Below are positions 30,690 to 40,094 of a DNA stretch of 47,135 nt, piece by piece (the first letter of the stretch is position 1; each line of letters starts with the position of its first letter). Made by a program: the position numbers and the translations under genes. This DNA is from Opitutus sp. (GTDB taxonomy: Bacteria > Verrucomicrobiota > Verrucomicrobiia > Opitutales > Opitutaceae). Under the pieces are notes generated by a model. The model was given only the letters and a program-made list of their open reading frames with translations. It was not told where the DNA came from and did not search any database. The stretch is taken from NCBI GenBank assembly GCA_009695305.1, contig SIBG01000026.1, positions 1 through 47,135 on the forward strand. The letters are read 5' to 3'.

Positions 30690-33269
30690 ATGTCCTCGCC
30701 CACCGCCACCGCCTCCGCGGCGATTCCACCGCAGACTCTGCGCCGGCCCGAACTGCTCGCGCCGGCCGGTGACTGGGAGTGCGCCCGCGCGGCGATCGAA
30801 AACGGCGCCGATGCGATTTATTTCGGCCTCGAACGGTTCAACGCCCGGATGCGCGCGAAAAATTTCACGCAGGCCGACCTGCCCGCGCTCCTGGAGTTCC
30901 TCCACCGCCGCGGCGCGAAAGGCTACGTGACGTTTAACACCCTCATCTTTGCCAACGAGCTCGCCGACGCCGAGGACTATCTCCGCACCATTCTCGCCGC
31001 CGGCGTCGATGCCGCGATCGTGCAGGACATCGGCATCTGCCGGATGATTCGCGCCCTCTCGCCGGATTTTCCCATTCACTGCTCGACGCAAATGACGATC
31101 ACCAGCGCCGCCGGCGTGGAATTCGCCCGCGAACTCGGCGCGCAACTCGTCGTGCTCGCCCGTGAAAACTCGCTCGCGGACCTGGCGAAGATCAACGCCG
31201 CCCAAGCCGCGGCCGAAGTGCCACTGCCGCTCGAAGTCTTCGTCCACGGCGCGCTCTGCGTCGCCTACTCGGGTCAGTGTCTCACGAGCGAAGCGCTCGG
31301 CGGCCGCTCCGCCAACCGCGGCGAGTGCGCGCAAGCCTGCCGCCTGCCCTACGATCTCATCTCCGACGGCGTGCAAGTTCCCCTCGGCGACAAACGCTAC
31401 CTGCTCAGCCCCCAGGATCTCTCCGGTCTCGAAGTTCTCCCTGACCTCGTCCGCGCCGGCGTCTCGTCGCTAAAAATCGAAGGCCGGCTCAAGTCGCCCG
31501 AATACGTCGCGAGCATCACGCGGGTCTACCGGCAGGCGCTCGATCAGGTGATGGCTGAACTGGGCGGCGCCGCGGCCCCGACAAAATTTGAGCCGCAGGC
31601 GGCGCGCTATGAACTTGAGATGAGTTTCTCCCGCGGCCTTTACACCGGCTGGTTTCGCGGCAACGACCACCAGAAGCTCGCCCACGCGCGGTTCGGCACC
31701 AAGCGCGGCGTGTTCCTCGGGGAAGTCGCGCGCGTGCAAAACGAGTCGGTCTCGCTGCAACTCCTCGCGCCCGTCAAGCCCGGCGACGGCCTGGTCTTCG
31801 ACGCCGGCAAACCCGCCGAGCGCGAGCAGGGCGGCCGCGTTTACCAAGTCGAGCCGCACGGCGCCGCGACCACGCTACGCTTCGGCGCCGGCGACATCGA
31901 CTGGCGGCGCGTGCACGCCGGCCAGCTCGTCTGGAAAACCAACGATCCCGCCCTCGACCGCGCCGTGCGCACGACCTTCGCGGGCGAGCAGATTCGTTTT
32001 CAACGGCCCATCACCCTCGAGGTCCACGGCCGCGCCGGCACCACCCTCACGCTCATCGCGAACGACGGCCTCGGCCACGTCGTAAAAATTGCGTCGTCGC
32101 TCCCGCTCGCGCCGGCCCAGCGCCAACCGCTCACCGCCGAACGCCTCCGCGAACAACTCGGCCGGCTCGGCGGCACGCCCTTCAAGCTCGGCGAACTAAA
32201 ATCATTTCTCGAGGGCGACGTGATCATGCCGGTGAGCGAACTCAACCGCCTCCGCCGCGAGGTCGCCACGGAACTCGATCGCCTCCGCGCCACACCCGAA
32301 CGCTGGACAATCCAAGAATACCAGAAACCGGATTTCACCCGCCCCTCGACTTCGCCCGCCGCCCCCGAACTCATCGCCGTCATTCGCCTGCTCGCACAGC
32401 TCGAAGCCGCCTGGCACGCCGGCGCCCGCACGATTTACTGCGAATTCGAAAACCCCAAGCACTACCGCGACGCCGTCACCCGCTTCCGCGAACTGCAAGC
32501 CTCCGATCCGAACTCCCAACTCCCCTCGCCCATCGCCGCGCGCATCGCGTCGATCTGGGTCGCTCCGCCGCGCGTTTTCAAACCCGGCGAAGAGTGGATT
32601 CTCCAGCAGGTGCGCTCCTGCGATGCCGACGGCTACCTCGTGCGTAATTACGATCACCTCGCGTTTTTTGCCGGCGACCGGAAGCGCGGCGACTTCTCGC
32701 TCAATGTCGCCAACCCCTGGACGGCTGATTATTTTCTCCAGCACCACGGCCTTGAGCGCGTGACCGCGAGCTACGATCTCAACATCACGCAGCTGGAAGC
32801 CCTGCTCACCACCGCTCCCGGCGCCTGGTTTGATCTCACCGTGCACCAACACATGCCGATGTTTCACATGGAGCACTGCGTGTTTTGCGCGTTCCTCTCG
32901 ACCGGGAAGGACTACCGTGACTGCGGCCGACCGTGCGACACTCACCGCGTCGCGCTGCGTGACCGCGTCGGCGCCGAGCTGCCGCTCAGGGCCGACGCCG
33001 GCTGCCGCAACACGGTCTTCAACAACCGCGCCCAGACCGGCGCCGAATACGTCGCGCGCCTGATCGAGCTGGGCGCGCGCAGCTTTCGCGTCGAGTTCGT
33101 CAACGAAAGCGCCGAGGAAGTCACTCGCACGCTCACGCGTTACGCCCAGCTCATCCGCGGCGAAATCACCGGGGCGGAACTATGGCGCGAACTGAAACTC
33201 ATCAATCAGCTCGGCGTCACCCGCGGCCAGATGGAGGCCGCACCGCCGGTGCTCGCAAAGAAGACGTGA
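30690..33269 (+). CDS. U32 family peptidase-like protein (RlhA type)
   Basis: An 859-residue protein. The N-terminal TIM-barrel U32 domain (about 12-330) shows ELLAPAGDWECARAAIENGADAIYFG and CVAYSGQC...GECAQACRLPY, the cysteine set of the U32 signature, then SSLKIEGRLKS. A middle region of DUF3656 type (about 380-490) and a C-terminal region with VFCAFLSTGKDYRDCGRPC follow. Family knowledge: U32 members such as RlhA hydroxylate cytidine in 23S rRNA and others act in ubiquinone hydroxylation, so the 'peptidase' name is largely historical. The length and doubled cysteine clusters suggest an RNA-modifying enzyme; this is inference. Confidence 0.85.
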   Translation: MSSPTATASAAIPPQTLRRPELLAPAGDWECARAAIENGADAIYFGLERFNARMRAKNFTQADLPALLEFLHRRGAKGYVTFNTLIFANELADAEDYLRTILAAGVDAAIVQDIGICRMIRALSPDFPIHCSTQMTITSAAGVEFARELGAQLVVLARENSLADLAKINAAQAAAEVPLPLEVFVHGALCVAYSGQCLTSEALGGRSANRGECAQACRLPYDLISDGVQVPLGDKRYLLSPQDLSGLEVLPDLVRAGVSSLKIEGRLKSPEYVASITRVYRQALDQVMAELGGAAAPTKFEPQAARYELEMSFSRGLYTGWFRGNDHQKLAHARFGTKRGVFLGEVARVQNESVSLQLLAPVKPGDGLVFDAGKPAEREQGGRVYQVEPHGAATTLRFGAGDIDWRRVHAGQLVWKTNDPALDRAVRTTFAGEQIRFQRPITLEVHGRAGTTLTLIANDGLGHVVKIASSLPLAPAQRQPLTAERLREQLGRLGGTPFKLGELKSFLEGDVIMPVSELNRLRREVATELDRLRATPERWTIQEYQKPDFTRPSTSPAAPELIAVIRLLAQLEAAWHAGARTIYCEFENPKHYRDAVTRFRELQASDPNSQLPSPIAARIASIWVAPPRVFKPGEEWILQQVRSCDADGYLVRNYDHLAFFAGDRKRGDFSLNVANPWTADYFLQHHGLERVTASYDLNITQLEALLTTAPGAWFDLTVHQHMPMFHMEHCVFCAFLSTGKDYRDCGRPCDTHRVALRDRVGAELPLRADAGCRNTVFNNRAQTGAEYVARLIELGARSFRVEFVNESAEEVTRTLTRYAQLIRGEITGAELWRELKLINQLGVTRGQMEAAPPVLAKKT

Positions 33270-33305
33270 CCTTGACCCCTCACGGCGATCCACAACGTGC
33301 CTCCC

Positions 33306-33515
33306 ATGAAATACCGCGTGACACTCGTTGAATCCGAGGATGGCTGGGCGGTGTGGTGCGATGACATGCCCGGCTGTTGCTCGCAAGGTGCGACGCGCGA
33401 GGAGGCGATTGCCAATATCCGCGAATAGAGTCCCGAGTATCTGGCCGTGCAATCCGAGCAGCTCAGCAACGATCCGGGCGTGCGTTCCGTGCTCCACGAG
33501 GAAGTGCTCGTATAA
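33306..33515 (+). pseudogene. HicB-like antitoxin, broken by a stop codon
   Basis: The reading frame from 33306 gives MKYRVTLVESEDGWAVWCDD, then C-x-x-QGATREEAIANIRE, the HicB partial RNase H fold. A TAG at 33426-33428 interrupts it at codon 41, where homologues read on as A-I-x-E-Y-L. The frame continues cleanly to TAA at 33513-33515. It is directly followed by a HicA-like remnant, so this is an inactivated type II toxin-antitoxin module. Confidence 0.8.
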
Positions 33516-33519
33516 GACG

Positions 33520-33732
33520 ATGCCTCGGCTGCCCGGCATCGGCCAACGTAACGCGGTGCGCGTGCCCGAAAAGCGCGGCTTCCGCGCCCTGCGTCAGGGC
33601 AAGCATCTCATCATGGGCCACGGATTGGTTAGGATCGCCGGGCGGCGACCCACCACGATCAACGCCTACCCGATGGGCCCTATCGCCAAAGTTGCCGGGC
33701 TCACGCCGGGCCAGTTTCGCGAGCTGCTTTGA
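33520..33732 (+). pseudogene. HicA-like toxin, degenerate
   Basis: A 70-codon open frame starting MPRLPGIGQRNAVRVPEKRG, the normal HicA beginning. The catalytic-His region reads RQGKHLIM in place of the usual G-S-H context, and the segment after it lacks the H-x-x-L-K-x-G-T-L block, so the double-stranded RNA-binding fold is probably lost. It starts four bases after the hicB remnant. HicB before HicA is one of the known orders. The gene may also be a still-translated inert remnant. Confidence 0.7.
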
Positions 33733-33744
33733 ACTTCCAATTCT

Positions 33745-35157
33745 GTGATCCCAGAGAAACCTGCCGCCCCTTCGCTGTTTGCCCGATTGACCCGGCCCGC
33801 GTTCGCGCCCGTGGCGATCGCACCGCTGGTGTGGTTCCGCGTGGCGTTTGGGGCGATCATGCTGGTGGAGGTCGGCCGCTACTTCGCGCACGACTGGATC
33901 GGGCGATACTTTATCGAACCGGATTTCATGTTCAAATACTTCGGCTTCGGCTGGGTGCGGCCCTGGCCGGGCGAAGGCATGAAGCTGCACTTTTTCGCGC
34001 TCGGCGTGCTGGCCATGGGCGTGATGCTGGGGATCCGCTATCGCCTCGCGGCCGCGTTGCTCTTCCTCGGATTCACCTACGTTTTCTTTTTGGATCAAGC
34101 GAGGTATCTCAACCATTTCTACCTCGTCTGTCTCTACAGTTTCCTGCTCGCGGTCGTGCCCGCGCACCGGGCGTTTTCGTGGGACGCCTGGCGGCAGCCG
34201 GCGCAACGCGGCGGCACCGCCCCGGCGTGGTCGCTCTGGCTGCTGCGGGCGCAGATTTGCGCCGTCTATTTTTTCGGCGGCATCGCCAAACTCAACCGTG
34301 ACTGGCTGCAGGGCGAACCCATGCACCTGTGGCTGGCCCGCCGGGCCAACTACCCCGTGCTCGGGACGTGGTTCACGCATGACTCGGCGGCCTATTTTTT
34401 CAGCTACGCGGGCGTGCTGTTCGACCTCGGCATCGTGCCCCTCCTGCTCTGGCGGCGCACGCGGTGGTGGGCGTTTGGCGCGGCGGCGCTCTTCAACCTC
34501 ACCAACGGGTGGATCTTTCAAATCGGAATTTTCCCGTGGCTCGTCCTCGGCGCCACCGTGCTGCTCTTCGCCCCACGTCTGCCGCAACCGCTGGCGTCGC
34601 TGTGGCAGGCGCCCGCGCCCGTCGCCGCGGTGCGGTCAACGCGCCACGGCCTCACCATCGCGCTCGTGGCGGCTTACCTCGCCGGGCAATTTCTTTTTCC
34701 CCTGCGCCACTGGCTCTACGCCGGCGACGTGCTCTGGACGGAGGAAGGCCACCGGTTTTCATGGCACATGAAGCTCCGGTCGAAAAGCGCGAGCCTCACG
34801 CTCTACGCGCACGATCCCGACACCAACCGAACGTGGAAAACCCACCTGCCAAATTACATCAATCGGGCCCAGCTCGATGAGGCGGCGGGTCGCCCGGACA
34901 TGATTTTGCAGCTGGCCCATCGGGTCGCGGAGGATTTTCGCCGCCAAGGACACCCGCACATCCAAGTGCGCGCCCGGGCGCTCGTGTCGCTCAACGGTCG
35001 GGTCGACCAACTGCTCGTTGACCCCGACGTCGATCTCGCCGCCCAACCGCGCACCCTCGGATCCGCGACTTGGATCACCCCGCTGACCACGCCGCTAAGC
35101 GCGCGCCAGCCTCCGCGCTCGCCCTCGACCCCCTCCCCCGCCAGCAGCGACGGGTAA
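33745..35157 (+). CDS. HTTM / vitamin K-dependent gamma-carboxylase-like membrane protein
   Basis: A 470-residue protein with a GTG start at 33745. The N-terminal half has several membrane segments of HTTM type: LVWFRVAFGAIML..., the Y-F-I-E-P-D-F segment, F-F-L-D-Q-A-R-Y-L-N-H-F-Y and IAKLNRDWLQGEPMHLWL, all as in bacterial homologues of vertebrate gamma-glutamyl carboxylase. The C-terminal part (about 330-440) has the soluble lumenal-like region with W-H-M-K-L-R-S-K and IQVRARALVSLNGR. Bacterial members have no settled function; vitamin K-dependent carboxylation is unproven for them. It follows the hicBA remnant by 12 bases, probably by chance. Confidence 0.82.
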   Translation: MIPEKPAAPSLFARLTRPAFAPVAIAPLVWFRVAFGAIMLVEVGRYFAHDWIGRYFIEPDFMFKYFGFGWVRPWPGEGMKLHFFALGVLAMGVMLGIRYRLAAALLFLGFTYVFFLDQARYLNHFYLVCLYSFLLAVVPAHRAFSWDAWRQPAQRGGTAPAWSLWLLRAQICAVYFFGGIAKLNRDWLQGEPMHLWLARRANYPVLGTWFTHDSAAYFFSYAGVLFDLGIVPLLLWRRTRWWAFGAAALFNLTNGWIFQIGIFPWLVLGATVLLFAPRLPQPLASLWQAPAPVAAVRSTRHGLTIALVAAYLAGQFLFPLRHWLYAGDVLWTEEGHRFSWHMKLRSKSASLTLYAHDPDTNRTWKTHLPNYINRAQLDEAAGRPDMILQLAHRVAEDFRRQGHPHIQVRARALVSLNGRVDQLLVDPDVDLAAQPRTLGSATWITPLTTPLSARQPPRSPSTPSPASSDG

Positions 35158-35164
35158 CGCCCGC

Positions 35165-36922
35165 TCACGCGCTGGACGGCAGCAAAAAATAAAACTCCGC
35201 GCCACGCCCCGGCTCGCTCGCGCACGCGATGCTGCCACCGTGGGCGACGACGATTTCGCGGGCGATCGCCAGGCCGAGACCGGCCCCGGATTTTTCCTGA
35301 CCGGGCGCGCGGTAAAAACGCTCAAAGACGTGCGAGAGACTTTCCGTCGGCACGCCGGGGCCTTGATCGGTCACGGCGAAACGCACGGTGGCACCCGGAC
35401 CCGCAGAAGCGCTCAACAAAATCACTCCGCCCGCCGGAGAATATTTCGACGCGTTGGTCAGCAAGTTCGTGAAGACGTGGCGCAGGCGCACCACCTCGAC
35501 CGCCAGCGTCACCCCGCCGATGGCCGGCGCCACTTTCACGACCAGCGTTTGGCCGGCCGCCTCGATCACCCCGCGAGATTCGCGGGCAATCTCGTCCACG
35601 AGCACTTCGACGCGCACCTCACAGCGGTCCAGCGCGGACGCACCGGACTCGAGGCGCGTGAGGTCGAGCAGGTTGTCGAGGATGCGCAGCAGTCGGTCGG
35701 AATCGTCCCGCGCAGTCTCAAGCAGATCTCTTTGCTGGGCCGAGAGCCCCTCGAGTTTTTGCTCGAGCAAAAGGTAAACCGCCATGCGCAGGCTCGTCAG
35801 CGGGGTTTTCAACTCGTGACTCACGGTGCCGACCAGGTTGGTCTTCGCATCGTCGAGCAGGCGGAATTTTGTCACATCCTGCAAGATGACCGCGGCCCCC
35901 TTGAACTCGGTGAGCTTGTCGCCGATCGCCAGGATGCGCGGGAGGTAGTGGCGGTCTTCGCGCGCGACGCGCAACGTGACGGCGCGGCTGTAGTCGGTCG
36001 GCAGGTAGTGCTCGCCGCTCGCGAGCACGCGCGCGAGCGGCTCGGCGAGCGCCGGTGGAAACGCCGTGAGCTGCAACTGCTCGGCCGCGGGATTGCGGAT
36101 TTCGGACGAGCCGTCGCGCGCGACGACGAAGACCGGGTCCGGCGCAGAGGTGAGCGTGGCCTCCATCGTGCGCTGCGTGCGAAGGACTTTCGCCCGCGTG
36201 GCCTCGCGGTAGGCGCGAAGTTTTGCGGCCATCGTGTTGAACGCCCGGGCGAGTTGGCCGAGTTCGTCCCGGGAAAACTCGGGCACTTCGCGGTCGAGTT
36301 CGCCGTCACCGACCGCCACCGCGGATGCCGTCAGCGCCTTGATCGGACGCAGCAGCGAACCGGCCAGCCACCACGCCACCAAGAGCGAGAGCACCACGGC
36401 AACGCCCATGGCGGACAGCAGCACCTGCTGCGTCGTCGCCGCCAGTTGCCCGGCGCGCACCGCGGTTTGCTGCGCCGCGGCACTGTCCCACAGTGTGAGC
36501 GCCTCCAGCGCATCCCACACCCCTTTCTGCGCCGCGCCGCGGACGATCGCGTTGGCGCGCGGCTCCGGCGCGGTGAACGCCTGCTCCCCGAGCGCGGAAT
36601 AGCGCTGAAATTTTTCATCCACCGTCGCGACGAGCGACGCGCGCGGCGAACCCGTGGAACTGATCGTCTGCGTCATGAGCTCCCGCTTAAAGGTGGAGCG
36701 GCTGGCCTCGAAGTCGGCCCGGCTGCTGTCGCGGGGTTCGCGCCCCATCTCCGCCGCGGCAAGGCGCATCTGTTGGCCGGCGATGACCGCGCGATAATTG
36801 CCGACGACATCGCGCGAGAAGGCACCGGCGAATTCGCGACTGACGCGGATCGCGTAGGTGCCGGTGCCGACGAGAATCAGCAGGAGCGGCAACAGGCCGA
36901 GGAAGAGGCGCGTGCGCAGCAT
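35165..36922 (-). CDS. Sensor histidine kinase, HAMP-PAS type (KinB-like)
   Basis: A 585-residue inner-membrane kinase. TM1 (about 5-25), a helical periplasmic sensor (about 30-165), TM2 (about 170-190), HAMP (about 190-245), PAS (about 255-350), HisKA with VSHELKTPL (phospho-accepting His near 368) and HATPase with N-box NASKYSP, DQGPGVP and GAGLGLAIA are in order. The layout and length match KinB of Pseudomonas. The response regulator gene lies upstream, 53 bases away, on the same strand. The signal sensed is unknown. Confidence 0.92.
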   Translation of the reverse strand: MLRTRLFLGLLPLLLILVGTGTYAIRVSREFAGAFSRDVVGNYRAVIAGQQMRLAAAEMGREPRDSSRADFEASRSTFKRELMTQTISSTGSPRASLVATVDEKFQRYSALGEQAFTAPEPRANAIVRGAAQKGVWDALEALTLWDSAAAQQTAVRAGQLAATTQQVLLSAMGVAVVLSLLVAWWLAGSLLRPIKALTASAVAVGDGELDREVPEFSRDELGQLARAFNTMAAKLRAYREATRAKVLRTQRTMEATLTSAPDPVFVVARDGSSEIRNPAAEQLQLTAFPPALAEPLARVLASGEHYLPTDYSRAVTLRVAREDRHYLPRILAIGDKLTEFKGAAVILQDVTKFRLLDDAKTNLVGTVSHELKTPLTSLRMAVYLLLEQKLEGLSAQQRDLLETARDDSDRLLRILDNLLDLTRLESGASALDRCEVRVEVLVDEIARESRGVIEAAGQTLVVKVAPAIGGVTLAVEVVRLRHVFTNLLTNASKYSPAGGVILLSASAGPGATVRFAVTDQGPGVPTESLSHVFERFYRAPGQEKSGAGLGLAIAREIVVAHGGSIACASEPGRGAEFYFLLPSSA

Positions 36923-36975
36923 TTTATTTGGTCGCGGAACGGCGTGAGCGTTTCGAGATCTCCTTCCCGCCTCCG

Positions 36976-38310
36976 CTAGAGCAGTCCCAATTTCTGGCGT
37001 TTGCGGTAAAGCGTGGCGGGGTCAATGCCGAGCGTCCGCGCCGCCTCGTCGAGGTTGTGCGCGACCGCGAGAATCCGCCGGATGTGTTCGGTTTCGAGGG
37101 CCTCGATGGTGACCGGCGCCCCGACCGCGATCGCGGGGTCAGGTTTCCCGCCGAATTCCTCGGGCAGATCGCACAGCTCGATCGTTTCGGTGCCGGCGAG
37201 AATCGCGGCCCGCTCCACGACGTTGCGCAACTCGCGAAGGTTGCCGGGCCACTTGTAGCCAGCGAACGCCATCGTCACCGCCGGGGCGAACCCGGTGATT
37301 TTTTTCGCGAACCGCGCGGCAAAAAATTTCCGGTAGCTATCGGCAAAGCGCCCAAGGTCCGCGGGGCGCTCCCGCAGGCCCGGCAGGGCGACGGTGATGA
37401 CGTTGAGCCGGTAAAACAAATCCTCGCGGAAGCGGCCCGCCTTCACTTCCTCGGCGAGCGGGCGGTTGGTGGCGGCGATGACGCGGACATTCGCCCGGCG
37501 CGGTCGGGACTCGCCGACCCGCTCATACTCGCGCTCCTGCAGGAGCCGGAGCAGCTTGGGCTGAATCTCCAGCGGGATCTCGCCGACTTCGTCGAGAAAC
37601 AGCGTGCCGCCATCGGCGGCGGCGACCTTGCCGAGCGTGTCGGCGACCGCGCCGGTGAAGGAGCCGCGGACGTGACCGAACAGTTCGCTCTCCAGCAACT
37701 CGCGCGAGAGCGACGGGCAGCTCACGGTGACAAACGCGGCGTCACGCTGCGCACTGCGCTGGTGGATTTCGCGGGCGAGGACACTCTTGCCCGTGCCGCT
37801 CGGGCCGAGGAGGAGAATGCTGGCGGAGGTTTCAGCGGCCTTGAACGCGATCTCAATCGCGCGCTGCGTGGTGGGTTCCGCCGAGGCGAGGTCAGCGGGG
37901 GGCGACTCGCGGGCGAGCGCGCCCTCGAGGGTGCGCACCCGCGTCTCGAGCGCCCGGGTCTTTTCGATCTTGGCGAGCACACCACGAATTTGATCCGGCG
38001 TGAACGGCTTCGGTAGAAAATCAAACGCGCCGCGTCGCATCGCCTCGACGGCCGTGGCGATGTTGGCGTAGGCCGTGAACATCACGACGGCGAGCGCGGG
38101 CTGGGCCGAGAGGAGCTTCGCGAGGACCTCGAGGCCGTCATCCGTGCCGAGTTTCAAATCGAGGAAGCACGCGTCGAAGACGTCGTCGTCGAGCGCCTTG
38201 AGCGCCCGCAGCCCATTCGGGGCCTCGGCGGCGGTGTGGCCGGCGGTTTCGACGGCGAGGCGCGTGGTTTTGCGGATGCCGGGTTCGTCGTCGACAATGA
38301 GAATGCGCAT
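36976..38310 (-). CDS. NtrC-family sigma-54-dependent response regulator (AlgB-like)
   Basis: A 444-residue regulator. The receiver domain has Asp7/Asp8 and the phosphorylated Asp51 (FLDLKLG). The AAA+ domain has Walker A GPSGTGKS (about 170-177), the sigma-54 contact loop as GSFTGA rather than GAFTGA (about 216-221), and Walker [11 protein letters not shown] Fis-type HTH ends it (about 405-444, [22 protein letters not shown]). It would activate sigma-54 promoters after phosphorylation by the kinase encoded next. Ala-to-Ser in the second position of the loop is an accepted natural variant but worth noting. Confidence 0.93.
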   Translation of the reverse strand: MRILIVDDEPGIRKTTRLAVETAGHTAAEAPNGLRALKALDDDVFDACFLDLKLGTDDGLEVLAKLLSAQPALAVVMFTAYANIATAVEAMRRGAFDFLPKPFTPDQIRGVLAKIEKTRALETRVRTLEGALARESPPADLASAEPTTQRAIEIAFKAAETSASILLLGPSGTGKSVLAREIHQRSAQRDAAFVTVSCPSLSRELLESELFGHVRGSFTGAVADTLGKVAAADGGTLFLDEVGEIPLEIQPKLLRLLQEREYERVGESRPRRANVRVIAATNRPLAEEVKAGRFREDLFYRLNVITVALPGLRERPADLGRFADSYRKFFAARFAKKITGFAPAVTMAFAGYKWPGNLRELRNVVERAAILAGTETIELCDLPEEFGGKPDPAIAVGAPVTIEALETEHIRRILAVAHNLDEAARTLGIDPATLYRKRQKLGLL

Positions 38311-38353
38311 GGCGATGAGGGGAGTGTGAGGAAACGGCGGACAAGCGAAATGC

Positions 38354-38388
38354 CAAAAACAAGGCGGGGTCGCTTGCGCGACCCCGCC
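38354..38388 (-). terminator. Intrinsic terminator upstream of the response regulator
   Basis: A perfect eleven-base stem (38363-38373 with 38378-38388) with a four-base loop is followed on the minus strand by TTGTTTTT. It lies 44 bases before the regulator start, so it would end a transcript coming from further upstream, such as one covering the 41-codon open frame at 38493-38618. Confidence 0.8.
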
Positions 38389-38492
38389 AGGTCCAGCTTC
38401 AACTTAACATCTCCGCAGGCTAGGCCCACAGGGAATGTTGAAATAATTTGACCAGCCCGGCCGGCACGGGTTCCCCGCCGCCTGCGGGAAAA

Positions 38493-38618
38493 TCAGTCGA
38501 GCTCATCGGGCTCCGGGCCACGCACAGACTCGACGGCTGCGTCGGCCTGGTGATCCGCCCAGACGAGCGCGCAAAGCAAACCACCGAGGACGAGGAAGGA
38601 AATGAGGAGCAGAGTCAT
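38493..38618 (-). CDS. Possible 41-residue single-span membrane protein
   Basis: Starts MTLLLISFLVLGG, with one hydrophobic segment (about 2-20) and an acidic tail ending EPDELD. It lies on the minus strand, about 105 bases upstream of a strong minus-strand terminator, which supports it being a real small gene. No family is recognised. The region 38619-38860 upstream of it shows no other supported gene. Confidence 0.45.
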   Translation of the reverse strand: MTLLLISFLVLGGLLCALVWADHQADAAVESVRGPEPDELD

Positions 38619-38860
38619 GCCAGCCGGATCGCGAGAATCGTGCCAGCGATCGCCGCGATCCGGGAAGCCGCTGACGGCGAGCGCTTTGATTTTCTTCCGG
38701 CCGGGACGACCGCGGCACGTGACACGCCCCGGCTGGCAAATTGCCCGATCCCGGGGAAACCAGGCGGCGATTTGCACGAATCACGCCCCCCCGCGCTGGC
38801 GGATTTTTCTTGTGTCGGGCGCACCGGCAAAACCCTCTAGGCAACCGCGCCGCCACCCCC

Positions 38861-40084
38861 ATGCCATCGCCCGCCGCCCCTCCCTCCCCTCCGACCGTCT
38901 CCCCGGCCGCCGGCAAGCTCAGCGATCTGGAGATCAAGGACGCCCAGCTGATTTTTGAATCGGTGTGGCTGAGCCTCGAGGCCGATTTCGGCCGCAAAAA
39001 TCTGCGTTTCCCCAAGGAAATCATCCTCCTGGGGGGCGCCCCCGGCGCGGGCAAGGGCACCAACACCGCGTTCATGACCAACACGCGAGGCCTCACCTGT
39101 TCGCCGATCGTCATTAGCGCCCTGCTCGATTCGCCGGAGGCCCGGACGCTCAAGAATTCGGGCAACATGGTCGGCGACCGCGAAGTCGTGGGCCTGCTGC
39201 TGCGCCAGCTGCTGCGCAAGGAATATCAGGACGGCGTCGTGCTCGACGGTTTCCCCCGCACGAATGTGCAGGTCGAGTGCCTGAAGTTACTCGTGGAAAA
39301 AATGCACGCGCTGCGGCGCGAGTTTTACACCACGCCGCTCAGCATTCATTTTCGCCAGCCGACGATTCATATCATGGTGCTGTTCGTGGATGAAAAGGAG
39401 TCGATCGCCCGCCAGCTCAAGCGCGGTCGCGAGACGCGCGCCCACAACGACGAAGTGCGGCGCTCGGGCATCGGCCATCTGCACGAGGATCGCCCTACCG
39501 ATCACGATCGCACGCTCGCGCAACGGCGCTACCAGGTGTTCAAGGAGCAGACGTGGGACGCGCTCCAGTCGCTAAAGGAAATTTTCCACTATCATTTCAT
39601 CAACGCCGAGGGCCCGATCGAGGAGGTCGAGCAAAACATCCTGCGCGAGCTCGACTACCAGAGCACCCTCGAACTGGACCCGCGCACCGTGGACCGGTTG
39701 CGCGGCGTGCCGGTGGCGAGCATGATCATCGTCCACGCGCGCCAGGAAATGGTGAAGCGCCTCGACAGCTACGAACTGGAGCACGGCAAGCTCTTCGCGC
39801 AGATCGTAAATTTCATCGAGCGAAAGATGATTCCTATCGTGCTCCGCCACGCGATCTCGGGCGTCGCCCACATCAACACCGAAGATCCCGTGCTCGACGA
39901 GCCGCTGGCGCTGGCGATGCTGATCGACGTATTTTCCGAGCGCGGCTACCACGCCGACGTGGATATCCATCGGATCGAGGTGCCGGAGAAATTCGACCTC
40001 ACCACCGGCCTCATCGGCTGCCGGACAAAAAAAGTTTTCCGGATCCAGATCCGGTTCCAGGGTTCGGAAATTCGGCGCGGGTGA
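38861..40084 (+). CDS. Nucleoside monophosphate kinase with extra C-terminal domain
   Basis: A 407-residue protein. After a Pro/Ala/Ser N-terminus, an adenylate-kinase-like P-loop domain has GGAPGAGKGT (about 57-66), the NMP-binding segment, GVVLDGFPRTNVQVE and an R-x-x-x-H-x-E-D-R-P-x-D lid-type stretch. A C-terminal part of about 150 residues (about 255-407) has no match to ordinary adenylate kinases; it contains VDRLRGVPVASMIIVHARQEM and RHAISGVAHINTEDP. Canonical Adk is about 215 residues, so this is a fused or expanded form. The ATG at 38861 is chosen because the upstream frame has no kinase features. Confidence 0.82.
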   Translation: MPSPAAPPSPPTVSPAAGKLSDLEIKDAQLIFESVWLSLEADFGRKNLRFPKEIILLGGAPGAGKGTNTAFMTNTRGLTCSPIVISALLDSPEARTLKNSGNMVGDREVVGLLLRQLLRKEYQDGVVLDGFPRTNVQVECLKLLVEKMHALRREFYTTPLSIHFRQPTIHIMVLFVDEKESIARQLKRGRETRAHNDEVRRSGIGHLHEDRPTDHDRTLAQRRYQVFKEQTWDALQSLKEIFHYHFINAEGPIEEVEQNILRELDYQSTLELDPRTVDRLRGVPVASMIIVHARQEMVKRLDSYELEHGKLFAQIVNFIERKMIPIVLRHAISGVAHINTEDPVLDEPLALAMLIDVFSERGYHADVDIHRIEVPEKFDLTTGLIGCRTKKVFRIQIRFQGSEIRRG

Positions 40085-40094
40085 CGGCCCGCGC

